Part shown: in pieces, positions 1-6,987 of the stretch | Position numbering within the stretch: the stretch's first letter is position 1 | Layout of the letters: each line of letters starts with the position of its first letter | From: Solirubrobacteraceae bacterium | GTDB lineage: Bacteria > Actinomycetota > Thermoleophilia > Solirubrobacterales > Solirubrobacteraceae | Direction of reading: 5' to 3' | Assembly: GCA_019683665.1 (NCBI GenBank) | Contig: JADGIB010000164.1 | Location: 1-7,955 of the forward strand | Length of the DNA: 7,955 nt | Program-made: the position numbers and the translations under genes | The notes under the pieces: generated by a model | The model's database searches: none | What the model saw: only the letters and a program-made list of their open reading frames with translations | What the model was told of the DNA's origin: nothing

Positions 1-215
1 CTTCCCCGCGGGGGGGGGGGCCCCCCCCGCCGGCGCCGCGGGGGGGGGGGGCCCCCCGGGCGGGCCCCCACGACGCAGAACGCGCGGCGGAAGAGGACGC
101 CCTGGGCGGCGAGCTGCTGGAGGTTCGGGGTCGCCACCGGGAACCCGTACGGCTCCAGGTGGCGCCCCGTGTCGTGCGAGTGCAGGAAGAGGACGTTCGG
201 CGGGCCCTCGGCCAC
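1..215 (-). CDS. Sulfatase, N-terminal fragment (gene runs off or degenerates at the left edge)
   Basis: From a GTG at 215-213 the reverse strand encodes a typical sulfatase (alkaline-phosphatase superfamily) N-terminus: PPNVLFLHSHDTGR at residues 5-18, PYG at 22-24, ATPNLQQLAAQGVLFRRAF at 28-46 and Cys47. The 'HSHDTGR' form of the metal-binding first strand is known from a bacterial sulfatase subfamily; Asp15 would be a metal ligand. In the family, a Cys/Ser-x-Pro-x-Arg motif carrying the formylglycine follows the 'RRAFC' segment within a few residues. Here the frame instead enters the G/C block and encodes only Gly, Pro, Arg and similar residues, so only 71-215 is trustworthy. The GTG is the sole plausible start, because an in-frame TAG (the stop of the upstream CBS gene) lies 9 bases before it. 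An AGGGG at 228-232 could serve as a distant ribosome site. Family confidence is good; substrate is unknown. Confidence 0.72.
   Translation of the reverse strand, partial: MAEGPPNVLFLHSHDTGRHLEPYGFPVATPNLQQLAAQGVLFRRAFCVVGARPGGPPPPRRRRGGPPPPRG
4..69. repeat. Pure G/C low-complexity block at the window edge, probably an assembly or sequencing artefact
   Basis: Sixty-six consecutive bases contain no A or T. They include an 11-base G run (10-20) followed by 8 C (21-28), and a 12-base G run (40-51) followed by 6 C (52-57). The unit of CCGCGG, a long G run and a C run appears twice, about 30 bases apart. Nothing else in this GC-rich window looks like this. The block replaces the place where a sulfatase gene should continue, so I read it as a damaged contig end rather than biology. 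A real G-rich structure-forming repeat is possible but less likely. Confidence 0.7.
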
Positions 216-224
216 GCCGGGGGC

Positions 225-1097
225 CTACCCCTGATCGCCGGCCAGCACGCCGAGCACGTCGAGGCTCGAGAGGACCCCGGCGGGCGGGGCGCCCGCGCCG
301 GCGGCGACGATCGCGTGGCCGACGCCGTGGGCCACCATCCGCGCCGCGGCCTCGTCGAGCGGCTCGTCGGCGTCGACGGTCAGCGCCTCGGTGGCGGCGA
401 TCTCGCCCGCGGCGGCGTCGAGCTGGCCGCCGTGGGCGGCGCGCAGGACGTCCATGTCGGAGGCGATCGCCCACACGAGGCGCTCGCCGCCGCGGTCCTC
501 GGTCACGCCGGAGACGCAGGCGGCGTGGAGGCGGTAGCGGGCGAGCGTGTCGGCGAGGTCGCGGACGGTCGTCCGGGCGGGGACGCCGAGGACGCCGGGG
601 TGCATCGCGTCGCGCACGCGGACGCGCGCGAGCCGGGCCTCGGCCGGCGCGCCGGCGCGGGCGGGCCGCGGGCGCGGGAGGCCGGCGACGCGCGGGTCGT
701 GGCCGCCGATGACGGCGACGACGTCGAAGGAGGAGACGATCCCGGCGGGCGTCCCGTCGTCGTGGACGAGCACGTGGCGGGCGTCGGCCTCGGACATGAC
801 CGCCACCGCGGCGTCGAGCGGCGTCGCGGGCGCGACGACGGGCAGCGACCGGCCGCTGCGCCCGGCGGCGACCCGCTCGTCGCCCTCGACCGCCGCGGCG
901 AGGAGGTCGAGGTCGGTGACGATCGCGGGCCGGTCGGCGTCGGTGAGCAGGACGCTGTGGACCTGGTGGCGGGCCATGACGGCCGCGAGCGTCGGCAGGT
1001 CGGACCCGGCGGGGGCGCCGAGGATCCCGTGGTGCATCACGGACGCCACGGTCAGCCCGGCCAGCGGGGAGGTCGTGGGGGCGGTGGTGGTCGTCAT
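225..1097 (-). CDS. Four-CBS-domain protein (two Bateman modules), probable nucleotide sensor
   Basis: The 290-residue protein consists of four CBS motifs and nothing else: about 17-71, 84-131, 160-222 and 230-286. A Pro/Arg/Ala-rich linker (132-157) separates the two pairs. Each motif ends with the Ser/Thr-x-x-Asp element that contacts ribose and phosphate in adenosyl-binding CBS domains (T61-D64, S122-D125, S213-D216, S277-D280), so ligand binding looks intact in all four. There is no catalytic, DNA-binding or membrane domain. CBS pairs in general bind AMP, ATP, SAM or similar and regulate partners; the ligand here is unknown. I chose ATG 1097 over an in-frame GTG at 1106 because a TANNNT box (TAGCGT, 1110-1105) overlaps the GTG and would place transcription start at about the ATG. 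It sits downstream of the universal stress gene and 9 bp before the sulfatase fragment on the same strand. Confidence 0.9.
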   Translation of the reverse strand: MTTTTAPTTSPLAGLTVASVMHHGILGAPAGSDLPTLAAVMARHQVHSVLLTDADRPAIVTDLDLLAAAVEGDERVAAGRSGRSLPVVAPATPLDAAVAVMSEADARHVLVHDDGTPAGIVSSFDVVAVIGGHDPRVAGLPRPRPARAGAPAEARLARVRVRDAMHPGVLGVPARTTVRDLADTLARYRLHAACVSGVTEDRGGERLVWAIASDMDVLRAAHGGQLDAAAGEIAATEALTVDADEPLDEAAARMVAHGVGHAIVAAGAGAPPAGVLSSLDVLGVLAGDQG

Positions 1098-1188
1098 GGC
1101 CGCCACGCTACGCCCGGGCGGGCCGCCCCGAATCCGTGGACTCCACGCATCGGCGGGCGCCGACTACGGATGCCGGCCGCGGGGCCGG
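1098..1188. other. usp-CBS intergenic spacer with small inverted repeats
   Basis: This 91-bp gap between two co-directional genes holds three short inverted repeats. Directly after the usp stop is CCGGCC/GGCCGG with a 4-base loop (1173-1188). The second is CGGCG/CGCCG (1151-1162). The third is a 13-base palindrome with CGTGGA/TCCACG arms around a single C (1135-1147). The first is placed to act as a weak terminator or mRNA-end stabiliser for usp but has no T tract. The last could be a protein-binding site. Confidence 0.35.
1105..1110 (-). promoter_or_regulatory. Possible -10 box (TAGCGT) for a leaderless CBS-protein transcript
   Basis: Reading the minus strand, TAGCGT (1110-1105) fits the actinobacterial TANNNT -10 pattern. 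The ATG at 1097 follows after 7 bases, so transcription would begin at or next to the start codon. No good -35 is visible. The box gives the CBS gene a possible promoter of its own besides readthrough from usp. Confidence 0.35.
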
Positions 1189-1626
1189 TCAGCCGATCGC
1201 GGCGGGCGGCAGCACGACGACCGGGCGGTCGGCCTGGGCGAGGACCCGGGCCGAGACGCTGCCGAGGTGCGGCCCGAGGCTGCCGTAGCCGCGCGAGCCG
1301 ACGACGATGAGGTCGGCGTCGACCTCGCGGGCGACCGCGACGATCGCCTCGGCGGGGGCGCCCTCGACGACCCGGCCCGACCAGGTCGCGCCGCGCAGCG
1401 GCCCGTTCGCCTCCAGCGCGATCGCCTCGAAGACCTCGTCGGCCGCGCTCGGGTCGTGGGCGGCGAGCAGCTCCTGCCAGCGCGAGCTCATCCGCGGCGG
1501 CGCCGCCTCGCGCGCGTGGACGAGCACCACCTCGCCGCCGTCGGCGAGCGACACGGCCTGCGCCACCGCGGCGCGCGAGGCCGGGGAGTCGTCGTAGCCG
1601 ACGACGATGGTCCGTTGGGTCGCCAT
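1189..1626 (-). CDS. Universal stress protein, UspA family, single domain
   Basis: The 145-residue protein is one complete Usp domain. The first strand is TIVVGYDDSPAS (residues 6-17), with Asp12/Asp13 at the position that contacts adenine in ATP-binding members. The last part is DLIVVGSRGYGSLGPHLGSVS (split here for reference at 105-125), followed by VLAQADRPVVVLPP. The family's ATP loop is G-x2-G-x9-G-(S/T); here G110-x2-G113 is followed by only eight residues before G122-S123, so the loop is one residue short. ATP binding is likely but not certain. Such proteins are cytoplasmic and respond to starvation, hypoxia or other stress. The ATG at 1626 is preceded by a TACCGT -10-like box 11 bases upstream. 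The reading frame stays open far upstream through the divergent esterase, but that translation is not protein-like. It heads the minus-strand run usp, CBS protein, sulfatase. Pairing of Usp with CBS proteins is common in bacteria and suggests joint adenylate sensing. Confidence 0.93.
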   Translation of the reverse strand: MATQRTIVVGYDDSPASRAAVAQAVSLADGGEVVLVHAREAAPPRMSSRWQELLAAHDPSAADEVFEAIALEANGPLRGATWSGRVVEGAPAEAIVAVAREVDADLIVVGSRGYGSLGPHLGSVSARVLAQADRPVVVLPPAAIG

Positions 1627-1713
1627 TGCCGCCCGCGACGGTATCAGCGCCGGCGGTCCCGGCCGCGGCCGGGACCCGCGACCGACCGGCGGTCGGCCTA
1701 GCATCCGCGGCCG
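1627..1713. promoter_or_regulatory. Divergent control region between usp and the esterase, with two perfect palindromes
   Basis: The 87-bp region contains a 22-base perfect palindrome (1655-1676; half-site GGTCCCGGCCG, centre between 1665 and 1666). Six bases on is a 15-base palindrome (1682-1696; arms CCGACCG and CGGTCGG around one G). Facing outward are a TANNNT box for usp (TACCGT, minus strand 1643-1638) and one for the esterase (TAGCAT, plus strand 1699-1704). With standard 17-base spacing the usp -35 would fall inside the first palindrome and the esterase -35 (1676-1681) at its edge. A dimeric regulator bound there could control both directions. Chance palindromes are more frequent in GC-only sequence, so function is inference. 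Confidence 0.5.
1699..1704 (+). promoter_or_regulatory. Possible -10 box (TAGCAT) of the esterase gene
   Basis: TAGCAT matches TANNNT and stands 9 bases before the ATG at 1714, predicting a 5' leader of about three bases. The -35 position would abut the 22-base palindrome ending at 1676. No Shine-Dalgarno lies between box and start codon, which agrees with leaderless translation. Confidence 0.4.
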
Positions 1714-2346
1714 ATGCCCCCGGGACCGCATCCCGCCGCGGAGGAGATCGTCGCCGGCCGTCCGCTGCCGGCGTGCGCGGTCGCCGTCGTCGCGCTGCAC
1801 GGCCGCGGCCAGGACCCGCGCCGGCTGCGCGAGCAGCTCGCCGTCCCGCTCGGCGTCGACGGCGCCGCCGTCGTGCTGCCCGCCGCCCCGGGCGGCACCT
1901 GGTACCCGGGCCGCTACGCCGACCCGCCGGCGGCCAACGAGCCGTGGCTGACCCGCGCGCTGGACGCGTGCGCGGCGGCGCTCGACCGCGTCGCCGCCGC
2001 CGGCGTGCCGCCGCAGCGCACGGTCCTGGCCGGCTTCTCGCAGGGGGCGTGCGTGGCCGCCACCCTCCTGGCCCGCCGCGGCCGCCGGCTCGGCGGGGCC
2101 GCGATCCTCACCGGCGCGATCGTCGGCGACCCGCTCGTCGAGCCGCGCCTCGACGGGCTGCCGGTCGTCGTCACCTGCAGCCGCCGCGACCCGTGGATCG
2201 CGCTGGCCGACGCCGCCCGCACCGCGGACGCGCTCACCGCCGCCGGCGCCGACGTCCGGTTCCTGCCGCGTGACGACCCCGAGCACCGCATCGCCCCGGC
2301 CGACGTCGACGCGGTCCGCGAGCTCGTGCTCGGAGCGGCGCGCTGA
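1714..2346 (+). CDS. Alpha/beta-hydrolase of the phospholipase/carboxylesterase family
   Basis: The 210-residue cytoplasmic protein has the layout of the small phospholipase/carboxylesterase (YpfH/acyl-protein thioesterase-like) family. An early strand with the oxyanion motif is AVVALHGRGQDP (25-36), and the nucleophile elbow is GFSQGA at 107-112, with Ser109 as nucleophile. The acid is Asp159 in CSRRDPW and the catalytic histidine is His191 in DDPEHRI. All three triad residues are at the expected order and spacing, and the length is normal for the family. It should hydrolyse a short or medium acyl ester; the substrate cannot be read from sequence. The ATG at 1714 lies 9 bases after a TAGCAT box, so the mRNA is probably nearly leaderless, and no Shine-Dalgarno is visible. 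Its stop is followed after one base by the start of the deacetylase-like gene, so the two are likely coupled and may act on one acylated substrate. Confidence 0.88.
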   Translation: MPPGPHPAAEEIVAGRPLPACAVAVVALHGRGQDPRRLREQLAVPLGVDGAAVVLPAAPGGTWYPGRYADPPAANEPWLTRALDACAAALDRVAAAGVPPQRTVLAGFSQGACVAATLLARRGRRLGGAAILTGAIVGDPLVEPRLDGLPVVVTCSRRDPWIALADAARTADALTAAGADVRFLPRDDPEHRIAPADVDAVRELVLGAAR

Positions 2347-2347
2347 C

Positions 2348-3127
2348 GTGGCCGGGACGCGCACCCCGCTCGCGCTGACGTTCGACAACCTCGGCGAGGC
2401 GACCGAGCTGGAGCGCGGGACGTGGCCGGCGGGACGGCCGCTCGGCCGCCACCCGACGGTGACCGAGGTCCTCCCCCGCCTGCTCGACCTCCTCGACGCG
2501 CGCGGCCTGCGGGCGACGTTCTTCGTCGAGGCGATCAACGCCCGGCTCTACCCCGACGCGCTGCGCGAGCTCGCCGCGCGCGGGCACGAGGTCGGCCACC
2601 ACGGCTGGCGCCACGAGACGTGGTCGGGCCTCGACCCGGACGCGGAGGCGGCGATCCTCGCCCGCGGCCTCGACGCGTTCGCCGCGCTCGGCCTCCGGGT
2701 CGCCGGCTTCCGCCCGCCCGGCGGCGACCTCAACCCCGGCACGCCCGGGCGGCTCGCGCGCGCCGGGCTGAGCTGGTGCTCGCCCGCGGGCGGCGCCCCC
2801 GGCGTCCGCGACGGGGTCGCGGTCCTCCCCTTCCGCTGGCCGCTCGTCGACGCCTACCACGTCATGGACCGCTTCGCCGCCCTGCGCGCCCGCCACGGCG
2901 ACCCGCGGGCGCCGCTGGACGCCGGCGCCCTGCGCGCGCGCCTGACCGCCGAGCTCGAGCGCCACGCCGCCGCCGGGCGGCCCGGCTGCCTGGTCCTGCA
3001 CCCGTTCGTCGGCGCCGACCCCGCGCACCTCGAGGCGCAGGCCGCCGTGCTCGACGCGCTCGCCGGCCTCCCCCTCGACGTCCGCCCCGGCGGCGAGATC
3101 GCCGTTGCGCTGCGGCGCGGTTTGTAG
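2348..3127 (+). CDS. Polysaccharide deacetylase-like protein (NodB homology, CE4-type fold)
   Basis: This is a 259-residue NodB-like protein. The motifs occur in family order: LTFDN (10-14), TFFVEA (57-62), HHGWRH (84-89, giving H85-x3-H89), GFRPPGG (120-126), SWCSPAGG (142-149) and LVLHPF (215-220, His218). In CE4 enzymes motif 1 is TFDD, where the first Asp is the catalytic base and the second a metal ligand. Here the second is Asn14, followed by LGEA, so metal binding rests on the two histidines and perhaps Asn. It may deacetylate a sugar or another amide, or act on a non-carbohydrate. No signal peptide is visible, so a cytoplasmic role is likelier than wall modification. I chose GTG 2348, one base after the esterase stop, because the longer frame from 2270 lies inside the esterase gene and adds Ser/Arg/Thr-rich sequence unlike a protein. 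GGAG at 2332-2335 may serve as the ribosome site. Confidence 0.85.
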   Translation: MAGTRTPLALTFDNLGEATELERGTWPAGRPLGRHPTVTEVLPRLLDLLDARGLRATFFVEAINARLYPDALRELAARGHEVGHHGWRHETWSGLDPDAEAAILARGLDAFAALGLRVAGFRPPGGDLNPGTPGRLARAGLSWCSPAGGAPGVRDGVAVLPFRWPLVDAYHVMDRFAALRARHGDPRAPLDAGALRARLTAELERHAAAGRPGCLVLHPFVGADPAHLEAQAAVLDALAGLPLDVRPGGEIAVALRRGL

Positions 3128-3149
3128 CACCGTACGACAATCCGCATCC

Positions 3150-3160
3150 GGGGAGGAGAG
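3150..3160 (+). promoter_or_regulatory. Strong Shine-Dalgarno that fixes the alcohol dehydrogenase start
   Basis: The run GGGGAGGAGAG ends eight bases before the ATG at 3169. The reading frame is open for hundreds of bases upstream through the deacetylase gene, so this site decides the true start. It lies in a 41-bp spacer that is less GC-rich than its surroundings. GACAAT (3136-3141) there could be a -10 element, without a convincing -35, so a separate promoter for the dehydrogenase pair is possible but unproven. Confidence 0.7.
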
Positions 3161-3168
3161 AACGTCGC

Positions 3169-4272
3169 ATGACCCGCAAGAGGGCGGCGCTGCTGGCCGC
3201 GATCAAGGAGCCGATGGTCGTCGAGGAGATCGAGTACCTCGACCCGGCCCCCAACCGCGTCCTCGTCCGCACCGGCGCCTCGCCGTTCTGCTCGACCGAC
3301 TGCGTCAACTGGCGGGGCGAGCTGGCGAAGATCCCGCCGACGATCCTCGGCCACGCCTCGATGGGCGAGGTCGTCGAGGTCGGGCCCGGCGTCGCCCACA
3401 TCAAGGTCGGCGACCGCGTCATCGTGCCGGGCACGTCGGAGTGCGGGGTCTGCTTCTACTGCGCGGCGGGGCGCCCCGACCAGTGCTCGGAGACGTTCGA
3501 CCGCGGCGGGATCTGGCCGCACGTCGCCAACCGCGACAACGGCGAGCCGGTGTCGGCGGCCGGCAACGTCGGCGGCTACGCCGAGCTGATGAACGTCACC
3601 GCCAACCAGGTCTTCCCGGTCGAGACCGACCTGCCCGACGAGTGGCTGAGCATGCTCGGCTGCGGGATCACGACCGGGCTGGGCTGCGTGTTCAACGTCG
3701 CGAAGGTCCAGCCGGGCAGCAGCGTCGCCGTCGTCGGCCTCGGCCACCTCGGCCAGTGGATGGTGCAGGCGGCGCGGATCGCGGGCGCGCGCCGGATCAT
3801 CGCGATCGACCCGATCGCCTGGCGGCGCGAGCACGCCGGCCGGCTCGGCGCGACCCACGCCGTCGACCCGTCGGCCGACGACCCCGTCGCCCAGGTGCAG
3901 AAGCTCACCGAGGGCCGCGGCGCCGACTACGTCCTCGAGGCGGCGACCGTCACCGAGGCGTTCACCCAGGCGATCCTCATGTCGCGGCGCGCCGGCACCG
4001 TCGTCCTCACGAGCGTCGAGCGGGCCGACGCCCAGGTCACCGTCCCGCAGACGGCGCTGTCGGTCACCTCCCGGGCGATCCTCGGCGCCCAGAACGGCAA
4101 CGTGCGGATGCGCCACGACCTGCCGCGGTTCATCCGGATGATGGAGGACGGCCGGCTGGACCCGGAGGCGATCATCACGAACCGCTACCGGCTCGACCAG
4201 ATCAACGAGGCGCTGCGCGCCTCCGACGAGAAGCGCGACCTCAGCGGGATCATCGTCCCGAGCCTCGGGTAG
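3169..4272 (+). CDS. Zinc-dependent medium-chain alcohol dehydrogenase, NAD-type
   Basis: The 367-residue protein is a complete zinc alcohol dehydrogenase. The catalytic zinc ligands are Cys41 (in FCSTD, with Thr43 and Asp44 in their usual places), His62 and Cys165. The structural zinc lobe is present: Cys92, Cys95, Cys98 and Cys106 with 2-2-7 spacing. The Rossmann motif is GLGHLG (190-195), and Asp214 at the end of the next strand favours NAD(H) over NADP(H). The family's GHExxG motif reads GHASMG (61-66): the Glu after the zinc histidine is Ala. It oxidises an alcohol or reduces an aldehyde or ketone in the cytoplasm; the substrate cannot be named. The MetE-like gene starts 11 bases after its stop, so the two are likely co-transcribed, a pairing that does not match a pathway I can identify. 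The upstream deacetylase gene ends 41 bp before it. Confidence 0.92.
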   Translation: MTRKRAALLAAIKEPMVVEEIEYLDPAPNRVLVRTGASPFCSTDCVNWRGELAKIPPTILGHASMGEVVEVGPGVAHIKVGDRVIVPGTSECGVCFYCAAGRPDQCSETFDRGGIWPHVANRDNGEPVSAAGNVGGYAELMNVTANQVFPVETDLPDEWLSMLGCGITTGLGCVFNVAKVQPGSSVAVVGLGHLGQWMVQAARIAGARRIIAIDPIAWRREHAGRLGATHAVDPSADDPVAQVQKLTEGRGADYVLEAATVTEAFTQAILMSRRAGTVVLTSVERADAQVTVPQTALSVTSRAILGAQNGNVRMRHDLPRFIRMMEDGRLDPEAIITNRYRLDQINEALRASDEKRDLSGIIVPSLG

Positions 4273-4283
4273 GTCTCCGCGCG

Positions 4284-5315
4284 ATGTCCACGCTCGCGCT
4301 CACCACCACCGTCGTCGGCAGCTACCCGCAGCCGGACTGGCTCGTCGACCGCGATCTGCTCTCCTCCGGGCACGTGCCGCGCGTGCGGATGCCGCAGGTG
4401 TGGCGGGTCGACCCGGCCTTCCTCGAGCAGGCCCAGGACGACGCGACGCTGCTGGCGATCCGCGACATGGAGCGCGCCGGCGTCGACACGATCACCGACG
4501 GCGAGATGCGCCGCGAGAGCTACTCGAACCGCTTCGCGACCGCGCTCGAGGGCGTCGACGCCGAGCACCCGGCCGAGATCGTCAACCGGGCCGGGCGCCG
4601 GACGCTCGTGCCGCGGATCGTGGGGCGGGTCCGGCGGGTGGCGCCGGTCGAGGTGCGCGACCTCGAGTTCCTGCGCGCGAACACGCAGCGGCGGGTGAAG
4701 ATCACGCTGCCGGGGCCGTTCACGATGGCCCAGCAGGCGGCCGACGAGGCCTACGGCGACCTCGACGAGCTCGTCATGGACCTCGCCGCGGCCGTGAACG
4801 CGGAGGCGCACGACCTCCAGGCCGCCGGGGCCGACGTCATCCAGCTCGACGAGCCGTGGCTGCGCAACGACCCGGAGGCGGCGCGGCGGATCGCGGTGCC
4901 GGCGATCGACCGCGCGCTGGAGGGCCTGGCCGTCGAGACGGCCGTCCACCTCTGCTTCGGGTACGCGGCGATCGTGCCGGGCGCGAAGCCGGCCGGCTAC
5001 GCGTTCCTGCCGGAGCTGGCCGACTGCGCGGCCGACCAGATCTCGATCGAGGCGGCCCAGCCGCGGCTCGACCTCGGGATCCTGCGCGAGCTCGCCGGCA
5101 AGACCGTCGTCCTCGGCGTCCTCGACCTCGCCGACCCGGAGGTGGAGACGCCCGAGGCCGTCGCCGAGCGCATCCGCGCCGCGCTGCAGTGGGTGCCGGC
5201 CGAGCGCCTCGTCGTCGCCCCGGACTGCGGGATGAAGTACCTGCCGCGGCCGACCGCGTTCGCGAAGCTGCGGGCGATGTGCGACGGGGCGGCGCTCGTC
5301 CGCGCGCAGCTCTAG
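4284..5315 (+). CDS. Short MetE-type zinc methyltransferase (cobalamin-independent methionine synthase C-terminal family)
   Basis: The 343-residue protein corresponds to the catalytic C-terminal half of MetE (Meth_synt_2 family) and lacks the N-terminal barrel of the ~750-residue enzyme. Family landmarks are VGSYPQP (11-17), DGEMRR (72-77), LPGPFTMA (142-149), QLDEPWL (187-193), HLCFGY (222-227), ISIEAAQP (253-260) and APDCGMKYLP (312-321). The zinc ligands map to His222, Cys224, Glu256 and Cys315, matching the His-Cys-Glu-Cys set of E. coli MetE, so the thiol-activating zinc site is intact. Stand-alone core MetE proteins may use a methyl donor other than polyglutamyl methyl-folate, and relatives include epoxyalkane:coenzyme M transferase, so methionine synthesis is a guess. 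The ATG at 4284 follows the alcohol dehydrogenase stop by 11 bases with only a weak Shine-Dalgarno (GTAGG), pointing to coupled translation. It converges on the mutase gene, with 7 bp between stop codons. Confidence 0.86.
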   Translation: MSTLALTTTVVGSYPQPDWLVDRDLLSSGHVPRVRMPQVWRVDPAFLEQAQDDATLLAIRDMERAGVDTITDGEMRRESYSNRFATALEGVDAEHPAEIVNRAGRRTLVPRIVGRVRRVAPVEVRDLEFLRANTQRRVKITLPGPFTMAQQAADEAYGDLDELVMDLAAAVNAEAHDLQAAGADVIQLDEPWLRNDPEAARRIAVPAIDRALEGLAVETAVHLCFGYAAIVPGAKPAGYAFLPELADCAADQISIEAAQPRLDLGILRELAGKTVVLGVLDLADPEVETPEAVAERIRAALQWVPAERLVVAPDCGMKYLPRPTAFAKLRAMCDGAALVRAQL

Positions 5316-5322
5316 CGGCCGC

Positions 5323-6987
<1,665 letters not shown>

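Noticed and set aside
159..1310. Long plus-strand open frame opposite the CBS and usp genes
   Set aside because: Its translation is Gly/Arg/Asp/Val-rich without motifs; it is the antisense shadow of well-supported CBS and Usp proteins, usual in very GC-rich DNA where stops are rare.
2270..2347. Earlier ATG start (2270) for the deacetylase-like protein
   Set aside because: It would overlap the esterase by 77 bases and add Ser/Thr/Arg-rich residues without homology; GTG 2348 gives a normal N-terminus and a coupled start.
1627..2538. N-terminal extension of the usp frame to a 449-residue protein
   Set aside because: The extension is antisense to the esterase and deacetylase genes and is low-complexity Arg/Gly/Ala; the Usp fold starts cleanly at the ATG at 1626.
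2422..3168. N-terminal extension of the alcohol dehydrogenase frame
   Set aside because: It overlaps the deacetylase gene in another frame and is Arg/Pro-rich; the strong Shine-Dalgarno at 3150-3160 marks ATG 3169 as the start.
2854..4116. 420-residue minus-strand frame across the deacetylase and alcohol dehydrogenase genes
   Set aside because: Antisense shadow of two genes with complete catalytic motifs; its own sequence is compositional only.
3105..4283. N-terminal extension of the MetE-like frame through the dehydrogenase gene
   Set aside because: The extension is Arg/Gly-rich shadow sequence; MetE homology begins right at the ATG at 4284.
4284..5315. Naming the MetE-like protein epoxyalkane:coenzyme M transferase
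   Set aside because: The Glu zinc ligand and motif set fit the MetE core equally or better, and no other epoxide-carboxylation genes are present, so only a relation is noted.
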